Shown: positions 10,741 to 21,378 of the stretch, piece by piece
Position numbering within the stretch: the stretch's first letter is position 1
How the letters are laid out: every line of letters starts with the position of its first letter
NCBI GenBank assembly: GCA_023014485.1
Contig: JAJOZX010001564.1
Location: forward strand, 705,001 to 769,000
Reading direction: 5' to 3'
DNA from: Bathynomus jamesi
Lineage: Eukaryota; Arthropoda; Malacostraca; Isopoda; Cirolanidae
Length of the DNA: 64,000 nt
The notes under the pieces: model-generated
The model's input: the letters and a program-made list of their open reading frames with translations, nothing else
The model's database searches: none
What the model was told of the DNA's origin: nothing
Made by a program: the position numbers and the translations under genes

Positions 10741-11423
10741 ATAGTGATGGATCCAGGTTTCATCTAAAGTGATAATGCACTCCAAAAAGTTTTCACCTTT
10801 ATTATGATACCGCGCCAGAGCATTCAATGGAAGCATCCAACATCCCGAGTTGCAAGGAAGTTCAAAGCGCAGCCGTCAGCAGGTAAAGTTATGCTAATAC
10901 TGTTTTGGGATACACGAGGCCCTATCCTTGAACATTATCTAGAGTGCGGGACTTCAGTAACAAGTACATCGTATTCTGACATGCTTCGGAATGAGTTAAA
11001 GCAAGCAATTCGCACAAAACGGAAAGGGAGATTGTCGGAAGGTGTTATTCTGTTACACGACAATGCGCGCCCTCATACCGATGCACAGACTAGAAAATGC
11101 CTTCAAGAAATTAAATCTGAAGTTCTCGACCATCCAGTCTACAGGCCAGACCGGCACCTTTGGATTTTTACTTGTTTGGACCACTAAAAGAACCTTTGAG
11201 AGGTCAACGATTCCAAGGCGATGATGACCTGAAGGTGGCGGTGCATGACTGGCTACTCACACAGCCAAAAACATTCTTTTGTGATGGCATTAGGAAGCTT
11301 GTAGATCGCTGGACTAAGTGTATTGAGAAACAGGGAGACTATGTTGAAAAATGATGTGTTTATAATCTATCAGATGTGAAAATAAAATTGTGAAAATAAA
11401 AAGTCCGGATATTTATTGAATTA

Positions 11424-11428
<5 letters not shown>
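10741..11428 (+). mobile_element. Truncated mariner with a small internal inversion
   Basis: Plus-strand 10804-11354 encodes the middle and end of a mariner transposase: QPSAGKVM, HDNARPHTD, DFYLFGPLKE (after a frame change near 11150), then GIRKLVDRW and a stop. The piece that should come just before it, ending in ITLDETWIHHY with the first catalytic Asp, lies on the minus strand at 10741-10797. The 5' part is therefore inverted next to the rest. The right end, ggatatttattgaattaccct near 11405-11425, looks like a mariner terminal repeat. The 5' third of the gene is missing and (TA)n sits at the breakpoint. Confidence 0.8.
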
Positions 11429-11473
<45 letters not shown>

Positions 11474-11492
11474 TGTGTGTATATATATATAT
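11429..11492. repeat. (GT)n then (TA)n microsatellite
   Basis: About 22 GT units with one interruption, then a few TA units. Borders the 3' end of the mariner fragment. Confidence 0.95.
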
Positions 11493-11859
11493 CAATGCTT
11501 AAAGTGGGCCCTATGGGCCCATTTAGCTAGACCTGCGGTGCTGGGTCCTGCGGCCCCCCCAATTACTGGGGAGTCAATTGTTTTCGGTCAAAAGAACACA
11601 CCCATATAATGGATTCGGATGTGAAGCTTAAGACTGTCAATCCTGCGTTCTTTTCTATAGTTTTATTGACTGAATAATTGAAAAGAACGCAGCAATGAAA
11701 ATCTTATCGCGCTAGAGTAAAAAGTTGAAACGCAGCAAAGCACATTTATTTCTATGTTCAAAATCGCTTAATAGTAAATACATGGTGTCGGACGGACGGA
11801 CGGGACTCTCATTTTATAGTGTAGATATATACCGTATATATCCAACGATCCATCGTGTT
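11493..11859. other. Unassigned stretch with no supported gene
   Basis: Contains a GC-rich patch (tgcggcccccccaatt near 11550) and otherwise mixed-composition sequence. I see no motif or repeat partner within the window. It may include the 3' UTR of the adjacent minus-strand LINE. Confidence 0.3.
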
Positions 11860-13017
11860 CTGCCTATCAGGCAGGTCCAACTCATTTGTCCCGCCAAAGT
11901 GTTCTATCCTGAGCTATCCTTTTCATCTTATAGTAGTTCCTGCCTGCATTCAAATCATCCAGCATTGCTTTCCTTTTCCTTCCCCTCGGCCTTCTACCTT
12001 CATATCTACCCTCTATCACCTTCAACAATCCTTCTTCTCTCAACACATGTCCGATCCATTTCTTCGGTCTTTCTCTTATCACCTGAATGAGTCTTCTTTC
12101 CCTTACCTGTTGCAGTACTTCTTCATTACTTTGGTGTTCCCTCCAGCTTATCTTTAGCATTCTTCTCCAAATCCACATTTCAAAACTTTCCAGGAGTTTC
12201 TTTTCAGTTGTTTACAGTACCCATGTTTCTGCTCCATACAGTACCACACTCCATATCAAGCTTTTTACTAACCTTTCTTCAGCTTCAAGTTGAGTTTACC
12301 TGTAGGTAGTCTTCTCTGTCTCTCAAAAGCTACCTTACCCATGCCAATTCTAGATCTTACTTCCTTATTGCAATCTCCATTGTTGGAATAAACTTCTCAG
12401 ATATTTAAACTGCTCGGCTTCTTCTAAGGTCCGATTTCATTCGTTAGGTTCATTTGTGCTCCTTTCCTTCTTGCAATTTTCATTACGTTGTCTTGGTCTC
12501 ATTAATTTTCACTCCGAATTCTTCCGCCGTTGTTGTCAAGCTATTGACCATTCTTTGCAGTCCTTCCTCAGTACTACAAAACTGTCATCTGCAAACTTTA
12601 CAGATTTGACCAATTTTCCTCCAACTCTGATTTCCTCTTCCAGATCTGAGAGTGCTTCTATTAATTATCATTGCTTCCGCATAGATATTAAATAACACGG
12701 GGTACAGGCTCCGATTCTCCTCTGTAACTCTAACATTCACAGTCTGGCCAAGATATAGATTTTTTATCAGCCTACGGTCCCTCCAGTCAACATTAATATT
12801 CTTCAATATCCCCATTAGTTTCCTCCATTGGACTCTGTCAAAAGCTTTTTCAAAGTTAATAAAACAAATAAACATTTCCTGATCATGTTCCAGCACTCTC
12901 TCTTCCATCATTCTCTTGTTCCGCATTTTGACCTAAATCCAAACTGATCCTCTCCAATGTATGCTCTCTTCTTCTAGTTGTATCCTTAGCATTATTTTTG
13001 ATGCATGGCTGACCAAG
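11860..13017 (-). mobile_element. LINE fragment, RT domain and C-terminus
   Basis: On the minus strand 12585-12926 encodes an RT core with FINFEKAFDRVQW, RRLIKNLYLGQ and a later block. 11882-12178 encodes the LINE C-terminal tail with RERPKKWIGHVLREEG and RRPRGRKRKAMLDDL. That tail is typical of a widespread arthropod endonuclease-RT LINE group (RTE- or jockey-like; I cannot decide). The frame breaks several times, and the FADD active-site block is not visible in frame. The N-terminal continuation resumes at 15354 after an inserted hAT-like element. Confidence 0.75.
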
Positions 13018-13091
13018 GCAGTACGCAAGGGGGGGTTTTTGGGGGTTCAAAACCCCATTGAGAATAAATTTACATTAGACCTTACATTACA

Positions 13092-13105
13092 TAGAATTTG
13101 CATTG

Positions 13106-13184
<79 letters not shown>
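13092..13184. repeat. (CA)n/(TA)n microsatellite
   Basis: CA-rich then about 27 TA units. The nested PLE arm starts directly at its right edge. Confidence 0.9.
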
Positions 13185-13190
<6 letters not shown>

Positions 13191-13316
13191 TAGGAGAAAT
13201 CCAATGACAAGGAGAAATGTAAATGCCATGAAAAGTTTGGGCATGAATTTTTTTAGTTTTACTGATTTCAACTATAAGATGTCTGTATTAAAACTCTCCT
13301 GTTCAGAGGATATAAT

Positions 13317-13913
13317 TTGACCTCTAGTTTTACCTTACTTAATGATGAATTTAATAATCTAAGATCATACTTTACCAATAATAGTTTTCCTGTTCAATAT
13401 GTAGATAAACTAATTAGATCCTTCTTAAATAATGTTTATCCCCAACTTCCTTGTATTACAGTGCCGAAGGATATAAAATATTTCTTGGTACCTGAAATGG
13501 GTCCTTTGAATAAGGAATTTAAGCTTAAATTTACAAAGTTGTTAAGGAAATTTTTTTATCATACTGATTTCCGCATCATATTTATTAATAAAACGTCTTT
13601 AGGTAGCTTTTTCTCAGCGAAGGATCGAACCCCTGACTCGTTGCGTAGCGGTGTTGTATATTTATTTACCTGCCTAGGTGTCTCCTTGGGAATTACATTG
13701 GCAGCACTGTTCGCTCTCTCGGCTAGATTTTATTCGCATATGGGAATAAGTGGCCGAACAGGTAAAATCTTAAAAACTAAAGAAGTTTCTAGTATTCGGG
13801 AACACAGTATAAAATGTAAAACTGATGTCACTTTAGACAATTTTAAAATTCTTGGTTGTAATACTTGTCCCAACTCACTTAGAATTTTGGAATCGCTTTA
13901 CATTAAAACTTGA
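13317..13913 (+). pseudogene. PLE GIY-YIG endonuclease C-terminal remnant
   Basis: About 198 residues. The N-terminal 90 resemble the post-RT linker of Penelope-type proteins. The remainder resembles the GIY-YIG endonuclease, which nicks target DNA for priming. The VVYLFTC block is kept, but the GIY/YIG tyrosines are disrupted by an apparent frame change. The conserved H and E of the second half (EH...ESL) are visible. Confidence 0.65.
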
Positions 13914-14317
13914 CCCCTACGCTAAATGTTGACTCATCAGCTGTCCCTCTAAATTTCTTATAATCCCTCCTCCTTCCCCAATTCCTTATAATCCCCCCTT
14001 CCCAATCGCCCTCACCATCTTATGTTTTCTCGTGTTGCCTCTGCTTAAATTAGTCTAGCCTCGGAAATTGCAGTGAAAGGTTAGTTAGTTTCATTATTCC
14101 AGTGTACTATTGTTAATTTTTCCAGTGTATTAATTTCACATTTACTATATGTATTTAAAAATAGCTTCTTAATTTTATATGTAAATCTGTATAACTTAGA
14201 ATTTAACCCTCTTTTTCAGTCTTTTAAAATTTGCCTTTATGAATAGGTTATAGAAATTTTCTTTGTCTTGTTTTTCATTCAATTATTGATTTTAATTTCA
14301 CATTGTTATTATACAGC

Positions 14318-14342
14318 CTGAAGATGAGCGTATTGCTCGAAA
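14318..14342 (+). ncRNA. Hammerhead-like core in a PLE terminal region
   Basis: Sequence order is CTGAAGA, one base (t), a GAGC/GCTC hairpin, then GAAA. CTGANGA...GAAA is the conserved core of hammerhead ribozymes, which are known in PLE terminal repeats. The extra base before stem II, and the absence of a clear stem III with a UH cleavage site, make activity doubtful. The same arrangement occurs at other PLE-related loci in this window. Confidence 0.4.
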
Positions 14343-14445
14343 CGTTGCGCATTAAAGAAGACTTTTCATGGCATTTACATTTCTCCTTGTCATTGGATTT
14401 CTCCTAAATATTAAATTGAAGCTCTGTAGAAGCAACCCGCATGAT

Positions 14446-14474
<29 letters not shown>

Positions 14475-14476
<2 letters not shown>

Positions 14477-15098
14477 GAATTTTCTGTAATGTACAATGTA
14501 CCAAGTGACTCAGCCACTGACTACTACAGAATTTCCATGTTTATTCCGTTCATCGAATTATTCATCACACATCTTGAGGATCGCTTTATTAAACGTGAAG
14601 CTATTCTGTCAACTTTCAGCATTTTTTTTCTAAAAAAGGATGACATTTTTGATGAAAACGCTTGTGAGAGTCTCTAGCAAGCATGTGAACGCATTTTATA
14701 AATCAGTAAAGAAGAGTGGAGGGGGGAAGTATTGATGTGGAGGAGGAGACTGACGGAAGCAAATGTCAACAGGTCATCGGATGAGGAAGATGTTAAGAAG
14801 TGGAGAAAGAGGTTGATGGCTCAAGACAAAGACATGTTCAATGTGTTGCAAGCAATGCAGACATGCGATGCTGAAATATTCCCGAGAGTACATACACTTT
14901 TGAGGGTGCTATCTGTACTCCCAGCAACGATCGCGAACGATCTTTCTCTGCACTTAGGAGAAAAAAACGTATCTCCGGAACAGCATGTCCGAGAATCGTT
15001 TGCATGGTCTCGCTGCTCTTAACATTCATCGGGACCTCAGCATCAGTGTTGATGAAATCTTAGATGATTTCATGAAATCTACTCGACGTTTGCAATAG
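14475..15098 (+). pseudogene. hAT-like transposase C-terminal (dimerisation) remnant
   Basis: Two overlapping frames encode TDYYRISMFIPFIELFITHLEDRF and later CDAEIFPRVHTLLRVLSVLPAT. In the shifted frame, ALNIHRDLSISVDEILDDF follows up to a stop at 15096-15098. This matches the C-terminal region of zf-MYM/TTF-type hAT transposases, where the conserved block after LP-T normally reads N-R-SFS. Here that is altered (NDLSLH), so the dimerisation motif is degraded. It lies inside the 13018-15353 element. Confidence 0.65.
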
Positions 15099-15353
15099 TT
15101 GTAAAATGCAAAATAAAATACCTTTTTATTAAATCTATTTTTTAAGACTTCCTGAAAATTTCCAGATTTGCGTTTTATTTTACAATAATGATTAGAATAA
15201 CATTAACTCCCTAAAATATGTGTCACCATATGATCACAAGTATTAAACAATTACATTGTTATCTTAAGCGAATGAAACCCGATCATAAAGAAATTTTCGA
15301 TTTCTGAACCCCCCACCCCCCACCCCCATGCAGAAATCCTGCTTACGGCCCTG

Positions 15354-15407
15354 TGGCTGACCAAGCTCATGGTTCGAAATTCTAAACACTTGGTGGCTCT
15401 ATAAGGA
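15354..15407 (-). mobile_element. LINE fragment, continuation of 11860-13017
   Basis: On the minus strand this encodes FRTMSLVSHA, the RT block that precedes the SKIML segment found just left of 13006. The two halves join across the hAT-like element once one copy of TGGCTGACCAAG is removed. The LINE is cut again at about 15407, where another repeat begins. Confidence 0.65.
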
Positions 15408-15565
15408 TGGCCAAAAGTCGTGATCGGTGGAGGTTGAAATGTGACAATAAAACCCACACTAATGATCTTTAACTTTTGAAACATTTTATTTAAACCAAAA
15501 ACAAAAAAAACATTAAAAATGAAATTAAAATTAAATAAAAACATATCTTGCTGCTGATACGTCAA
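15408..15565. other. Left part of a TIR element split by the L2/CR1-like LINE
   Basis: Begins tggccaaaagtcgtgatcgg. The reverse complement of about 20690-20715 begins tggccaaaagtcgcgatcgg. The two look like terminal inverted repeats of one DNA transposon into which the LINE at 15566-20222 inserted. Interior sequence here is AT-rich and non-coding. Confidence 0.5.
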
Positions 15566-15796
15566 ACTCTGTACTGAACGGACGCATTTCCTGAGCTCTC
15601 TGATTTTGCATCTACTTTTGTATATTGCTGAGAATTTTACTTTGGATAGTTTTTGAATTTTATATACTTGCGTTTAAATTTACATTGTTATAGTTAAGTA
15701 ATTGAATATTAGTGGTTTTTAGCGATTTAGAAGTTTTCATAGCGTGCCGGCTTAATTTAACTTATACCTGTGACGGTTTAAATTTTTAACTCCGCG

Positions 15797-16793
15797 ATGC
15801 CGTCGCAGAAAGCGTCGTGTGTTAGGTGTAGGGTTAACCGGTGGTATTCGGAATTTAAGGATTATAACGGCGGTCCAGTGGCGATTACCGATAGATCAGT
15901 TTGTTTCTTTTGCGAGTTCATGGAGGAATTAGTTGGACATAAAACGCAGTGTACGTGAGGTAGCGGATAGACTTGCAACGCTTGATGAGGGCAGGGTTAG
16001 GGCTACGGTTGACGGAAGCCGAACCAATACTAACGTTGAAGACGTTAGTAATTTGAAGGGTGAGGTGCGTAACTTAGTTTCTAGTTTAGGTAGCTTGTCG
16101 GGAAGGTTAGATAGAGTTGAGGAAGAGGTTAAGGTTAGTCCGAGAGTAGTAGATAGCGAGGGATTTAGAGAGGTTAAGGGTGGAGCTAGGCCGCGTACAT
16201 TAGGTGATAGGAATCCCCCCCTATCGAGGTTTCGAACCCTTTCGCCCATTTGGAAAGGGACGTGAATGAGGGGGAAACTATTTTAATTGGGGTTCTTTAG
16301 TGCGCCACATGGACAAAGATTCGTTAAACGGAATCCAACCAAGAGGAGGAGGGTCTGTCTCCCAGGGGCCAGGGTTGACAGAGTTAGAGACGAAGTGGAT
16401 AGGGTTGACGTTGCTTCCCGTCACTCAATGTTGGTGACGATGGTAGGAGGCAACGACTCGTATAGGCCCGATACGAGAGTGCCTGACCTTTTGGAGAGAT
16501 ATAGGGGGTTAATTAGGTCCCTGAAGGCGAGGTCAGATAGGTCTTTAGTTCTAGGTATTACCCCTAGGCACGGGTTGGGTCTTAGAATTACGTCCAAAAC
16601 AATATTTTTGAATAACAAATTAGAAGAGATTTGTGCTGAGGAAAATGTACCCTTCGTAAAGCTGTGGTCCGAATTCAATGATCCTAGCCTTTTTATAAAA
16701 GATGGGGTGCATTTTAATGAAATAGGTAATGCTAGGCTAGGTAGGTTAATAGACGAAACGTGCGAAAGCTGTATAGGTCGAAGCCTTCTTTAA
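15797..16793 (+). pseudogene. LINE ORF1: zinc-binding plus SGNH esterase-like domain
   Basis: The start at 15797 gives MPSQKASCVRCRVNRW. CVRC and CFFC form a likely zinc ribbon in the first 45 residues. A heptad-like charged stretch follows (LVSSLGSLSGRLDRVEEEV), probably a coiled coil. The last 110 residues have an esterase layout, with VGGNDSY and IKDGVHFNEIGNARLG giving the Asn/Asp/His-type blocks. ORF1 esterase domains are known in CR1 and L2 LINEs. Frame changes occur near 15930 and 16270. In the second LINE copy CVRC, CFFC and the coiled coil are intact, while the esterase blocks are only partly readable. Confidence 0.75.
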
Positions 16794-16857
16794 ACGTTGT
16801 GGGTCCGGGAAACGCGGGCCCGACGTGATAAATAGTTTAAAACGCGGGCCCGTGGTA

Positions 16858-19637
16858 AAAAATAACTTAAACGTTTTTATTGCAACGCGCGTAGTATTAG
16901 AAATAAATTAAATGAATTTAAGGCGGTAATTTATTCCGGCAACTATGATATAGTTGCTATCACTGAAACTTGGTTAAATACCGTGACTCGGGACTTGTTG
17001 GGGGAACTTGAGATACCGGGTTTTAAACTCTTTACTAATGATAGGTTACATAGATTTGGAGGCGGCGTTTTGCTGTACATTCGTAATTCCCTTAGGGCTA
17101 TCGAGGTTAAGTTAGATTTTCCGGCAGCAATTAATGCGATCTGTGTTGAAGTTAGGGCGCGTAGTATTAGTTTTATTTTGTTGTTGTTTATAGACCTCCC
17201 GTTCAACCCCTCGATATAGATACTAGATTTTACTCACTTCTTGGTAATTTTATTGACAATCGGAATAGTATAATTGTCGGAGACTTTAACTGCCCTAATG
17301 TTAATTACGAGAATTTTACGGGTAATGAAGAGGGTTTGAGATTGGTTGAGTTTATGGACGATAACTTTTTACGACAGATAGTTACCGAACCAACGCGCGG
17401 TGATAATATTTAGATTTGGTGATGACGAACGGCGAGAATATAGTCGAAGGTTTAGAAGTAGGCGAGAGTTTAGGATGTAGCGATCATCAAATTCTTAGGT
17501 TTAAGTTATTGATAGAAAACACCAGGATAGTAACGTAATAGAAGTCCCTGATTTTCGTAGGGCTAATTTTGATAGTTTCGCGGATAGGATGAGAGTAGTG
17601 GACTGGGATAACTTATTTATGGGTAATGACACAAATTTGCGTTGGGTGGCGTTTAAAGAAAGTTTTAGGAATATTGAAAGGGAGTTTATTCCTCGTAGGC
17701 CCAAGCGCGCTAGTAATCGTGGTAGACCGAAGTGGTGGAGTAGGGAAATAGGAGAGTTTATAAACGAGCGTAATAGAGCGTATAGACTTAGTAAGCGAAT
17801 GGCCAGGTAGCTAACTTTAATAGATATATCGAGCTTAGACGTCAGGTTAAAAGATCAGTTAGGAATGCCAAGCGTAATTTAGAGATACTTATAGCTGCGG
17901 ATAGTAAACATAATCCAAAAAAGTTTTTTGAATACGTTAATAATCGTAAGCCGGTAAAAAATAACATAGGCCCTCTAGTGGATGTTAATGGCGCTTTGGC
18001 TTCTGACGCTCAGGCGATGGCGGGTATTTTCAATAACTTTTTTGCGACAGTTTTTACCGTAGAAGACGTAAATAATGTCCCCGACGTGGATGATATCGTT
18101 CCATTTAGTAGCGAGACTATTTTAGATGAAATAACTGTTTACGAGGCTGAGATTGCGCATTATATCGATAGGCTAAAAGTTAGCAAGGCTCCAGGCCCTG
18201 ACGCTTTTTATCCCAGACATTTGAAAGATTTGAAAGAAGTTATCGTAGGCCCCTTAACGAAGATCTTTAATCAGTCACTCGAAACGGGGATTATTCCTGA
18301 AGACTTAAATTAGCTAACGTCACGCCTATTTTTAAAAAAGGCGACCGCGGTAGCTAGCAATTATAGGCCCATTAGCTTAACGTCAATTGTCGGTAAACTT
18401 TTGGAATCCGTAGTTAGGGATCGTATTATCGATCACTTAGAAAGTAGAGATTTGATTAATAGTAGTCAGCACGGGTTTCGACGCCATAGGTCTTGTTTAA
18501 CTAATTTGTTAGAATTTTATAACGAAATAGTGCGCGAATACGATAGGCATAGGGCAGCTGACGTTATTTATTTAGATTTTAAAAAGGCGTTCGATACAGT
18601 TCCGCATAGGAGACTAATTGCGAAGGTTAAAGCGCACGGTATACGCGGTCAGGTAGCTAACTGGTTAGAAGAATGGCTTCGTGCTAGGAGGCAGAGGGTC
18701 GTAGTTAATGGTAGTGAATCGGGGTGGTTAGATGTAGGTAGCGGTGTCCCACAGGGTTCAGTGTTAGGCCCATTGTATTCGTAATTTACATTAACGACAT
18801 AGATGTAGGATTGACTAGTAACGTGTCAAAATTCGCGGACGATACTAAAATAGGCGGTAAGGTTGTTAACGAGGACGATAGAAATAGGATCCAAGACGAT
18901 GTAGATAGGATTATGGAGTGGACGGATAAGTGGCAGATGCAATTTAACGTAGATAAATGTAAAGTTTTGCATATAGGTTCTCGCAACAATAATTACGCGT
19001 ACACGATGGATGATAGGGAGTTAGCGAGCGTTGACGAGGAAGTAGATTTAGGCGTACGCGTAACTAAAGATTTAAAGGTTAGGAACCAGTGCCTGGAGTC
19101 TTGCGCAAAAGCTAATAGGATGTTAGGCTTCATAGCGCGTAATTTCGAATTTAAATCGAAGGATATTATATTGCCCCTTTACAAGTCCCTAGTCAGGCCT
19201 CATTTAGAATATGCCGTTCAGTTTTGGTGCCCGTACTTGCGTGAGGATATTGATAGGTTAGAAAGGGTTCAGCGTCGTGCCACGAAACTTATTCCGTCAT
19301 TGCGCAATAAGCCTTATGAAGATAGGATTAAAGAGTTAGACCTGTATTCACTCGAAACTAGAGATTAAGGGGGGAGCTTATTGAAGTTTTCAAAATCGTT
19401 AATAACATCGATAACGTAAATTTTGACAAATTGTTCACTTTCGATAATAGTAATACTCGCAATAACGGATTTAAGTTGCGTGGCAGACGTTTCATTACTA
19501 ATATCGCTAAAAACTTCTTTACGTTTAAAGTAATTGATAAATGGAATAATCTTCCCGCGTCAGTCGTTCATTCTACCAGCGTTAATATGTTTAAGAACCG
19601 TCTTGACAGACATTTTAAAGGTATTAACGTTGTTTAA
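16858..19637 (+). pseudogene. LINE ORF2: endonuclease and reverse transcriptase
   Basis: Begins NVFYCNARSIRNKLNEFK. The endonuclease blocks are ITETWLN, DRLHRFGGGVLLYIR, IIVGDFNCP and SDHQILRFK. The RT region has KAPGPDAFYPRHLK, DFKKAFDTVPHRRL, SGVPQGSVLGP and, after a frame change at 18780, KFADDTKIGG with the catalytic FADD. The C-terminal tail has LEYAVQFWCPYL and RLERVQRRATKLI. Stops or shifts at about 17220, 17410, 17810, 18313, 18780 and 19370 prevent expression as read. Domain assignment is secure. Confidence 0.85.
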
Positions 19638-20224
19638 TTTAAAAAACAAAGTTAGCAACAGAAGCTCTGGTGGTGGTGCTCGAGGATGAGTCTGTTGACG
19701 ATGAATGCCAGCTTGTGACATGCCAGCGTGTGATGCCAGCAATAAAATTAAAAAAAAAAAAAAAAAAATTAGACTAACACGAATGTAGATGTAGCTCATA
19801 GCGTAAACTAACCCACTTTTTGTTTAACTTACCTACTTTTTTTTTTTTTTTCTTATCCTCCTTACTTTGCATGTCTCTAACTCTTTCTTGCATGTTTGTA
19901 GTTTGCATGGTATGACAGTGAGTTAAGACTGTGTTTGCATGGTTTGTAAGCGTTCTTATTTTACTTCTTTTCATCTTTCACCCCTCTCCTATTCTCTCCG
20001 ACTATTTTTCTGACTTGTCGGCAGTGGCCGGCGGATGATGATGGTGAGACACTTTTCCTCTTTTTCTGAATGAATGTTAACCCATGAGTGATAGGTGTTG
20101 CTCTTACTTAACCCCTTATTCTCTTCTCTTCTCTTAACCCCTACTCTTTCCTTTCTCTCGGGCTAACCTTAGAGTGGATCTTAGGGTCTTTGTTAGCCTT
20201 AGCTTCTGTAGATCTGTAGATCGT

Positions 20225-20716
20225 GATCAACGTGTAATTGCATTCGACGCCAAATGCGTGAGTGAAGCTTTTCGAATCATTTCCGGCGTAATGGCTGAGA
20301 ATATGCGAAGAATTTCCATTTTTAACACTTCAACATAGTGCATGCGGATGTGGCTAAGTTTGGTTTTCAAAAAAGACCAGAATCAGTTTTCACAAGTTGT
20401 GAGATCGGGACTTCTGGGAGACTAGTTGAGAGATCCTCCTTATCCAATTCACAGTGGAAATGGGTTGTTGAGGAAATTACTAAGTTTATAGCATAATGGG
20501 CTGGTGAGCCGCCTTGTTATAAAATAACACTGTTTACAAGGTCCACTTTTTCAAGTTTGGCACCTTCTGCCTAGGCTAGACCAAAAGTGATTTTTCTGGG
20601 CTTAGTTGCTTCTATTTAGCAAATTTGTATGAATTCCGTCTCAAATATTCTTTGGAACATGTTCTTCATTTTTAATTCCTGCATTTCAAAACGACCCGAT
20701 CGCGACTTTTGGCCAT

Positions 20717-20719
<3 letters not shown>
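20225..20719 (+). mobile_element. Right part of the TIR element with a transposase tail
   Basis: A short open stretch at 20225-20338 encodes DQRVIAFDAKCVSEAFR and ends at a TAG. It looks like the C-terminus of a Tc1/mariner-type transposase, but is too short to be sure. The right edge carries the repeat matching 15408. The rest is non-coding. Confidence 0.4.
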
Positions 20720-20757
<38 letters not shown>

Positions 20758-20850
20758 GTGGGATGCAACAGAGGGGTTGACAGACCGTTGGCTGCAGGTC
20801 GATCCTGATCCGTCGTTCAAACTTGCATAAAGTAACATAAAGTAAGTATC

Positions 20851-20900
<50 letters not shown>

Positions 20901-20914
20901 GGGATGAATTTCAC
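20720..20914. repeat. Two (TA)n tracts around a 100-base unassigned insert
   Basis: TA tracts at about 20720-20753 and 20853-20898. The sequence between them (gaagtgggatgcaacagagg...) has no partner that I can see here. Confidence 0.8.
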
Positions 20915-21378
20915 AATTAAACACGTGAAATGAATGAAAGCTGCAAACCCACAAGGAAAAAGAAAAAAGAAAAAACGATTCCAAGGCCTTTCGTGTATTC
21001 AGAGCTACACCTCGTCAGGGAATGAAGAGAGAAGGCAAGATGCCCATAAATATATACAACGTAGCTGAAACCAAAGCAATTAGCACATACTTAACAAGAG
21101 ATAATGAGAGGCAAAAGGAATTTTAACAAGATATTGTCAATTTTATACATTCCCGCACTGTTATTGAAATTGTTTTTAAAATGAATAAATGCACATTCTA
21201 GAATATTTTTTTCTATTATATCTCTGTTTTCAACAAGCGCTTTGGAACTATCCCACTTGATGCTATGATTACATCTATACATATGGTTAAACAAAGCATT
21301 GGAATTATTAGCTGTTCTCCACGCATATTTATGCTGTTTTACCTAATATGTAACGTTTTACCCGTTTGGCCTTTATTG
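20915..21378 (-). mobile_element. Penelope-like element 3' fragment
   Basis: On the minus strand 21091-21340 encodes HKYAWRT, NALFNHMYRCNHSIKWD and KNILECAFIHFKNNFN, the C-terminal half of a PLE GIY-YIG nuclease. The 3' UTR follows towards 20915, with a hammerhead-like core at 20989-21018, and ends at (TA)n. It is cut on its 5' side exactly where the LTR element begins at 21379. Confidence 0.7.
20989..21018 (-). ncRNA. Hammerhead-like core in PLE 3' region
   Basis: Minus strand: CTGACGA, one G, a GTGTA/TACAC hairpin with an eight-base loop, then GAAA. It has the same layout as 14318-14342 and 41204-41233, including one extra base before stem II. No obvious cleavage site. Confidence 0.4.

Larger units (their letters stand above)
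13185..14412 (+). mobile_element. Penelope-like element 3' part with 51-bp inverted ends
   Basis: The outer 51 bases (13185-13235 and 14362-14412) are a perfect or near-perfect inverted pair. The interior frame 13317-13913 matches the end of a PLE protein. It has NNSFPVQYVDKLIRSFLNN, then KDRTPDSLRSGVVYLFTC leading into a GIY-YIG-like nuclease region, and SSIREHSIKC with ILESLYIK near the C-terminus. The usual YxG block is scrambled near 13700. PLEs are known to carry inverted terminal copies. The RT domain is absent, so this is a 5'-truncated copy. Confidence 0.75.
13018..15353 (+). mobile_element. hAT-like transposon remnant inside the LINE
   Basis: The ends pair as imperfect inverted repeats: gCAGTACGCAAGG at the left and CAGGGCCGTAAGCAGG on the opposite strand at the right, each next to a G-rich run. 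It is flanked by the 12-base direct repeat TGGCTGACCAAG (13006-13017 and 15354-15365), and joining the flanks restores the LINE frame. A hAT element would normally give 8 bp, so the 12-base repeat is odd. Inside are a nested PLE and the C-terminal end of a transposase. Confidence 0.7.
15566..20222 (+). mobile_element. L2/CR1-like LINE, copy 1, essentially full length
   Basis: About 4.66 kb, aligned end to end with the inverted copy at 45259-50580. The 5' boundary is where both copies start to match (actctgtactgaacgg). The 3' end is a short repeat ctgtagatctgtagat, like the tandem 3' tails of CR1/L2 elements. Order: 5' UTR, ORF1 with zinc-binding and esterase parts, endonuclease, RT, C-terminal domain, about 580-base 3' UTR with A- and T-runs. 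Both frames are broken by indels. Bounded by the two halves of an older TIR element. Confidence 0.85.

Noticed and set aside
10524..10763. Open frames rich in YIYIYI or LSLSLS in several places
   Set aside because: They are translations of (TA)n, (GT)n or (GA)n microsatellites, with no conserved residues.
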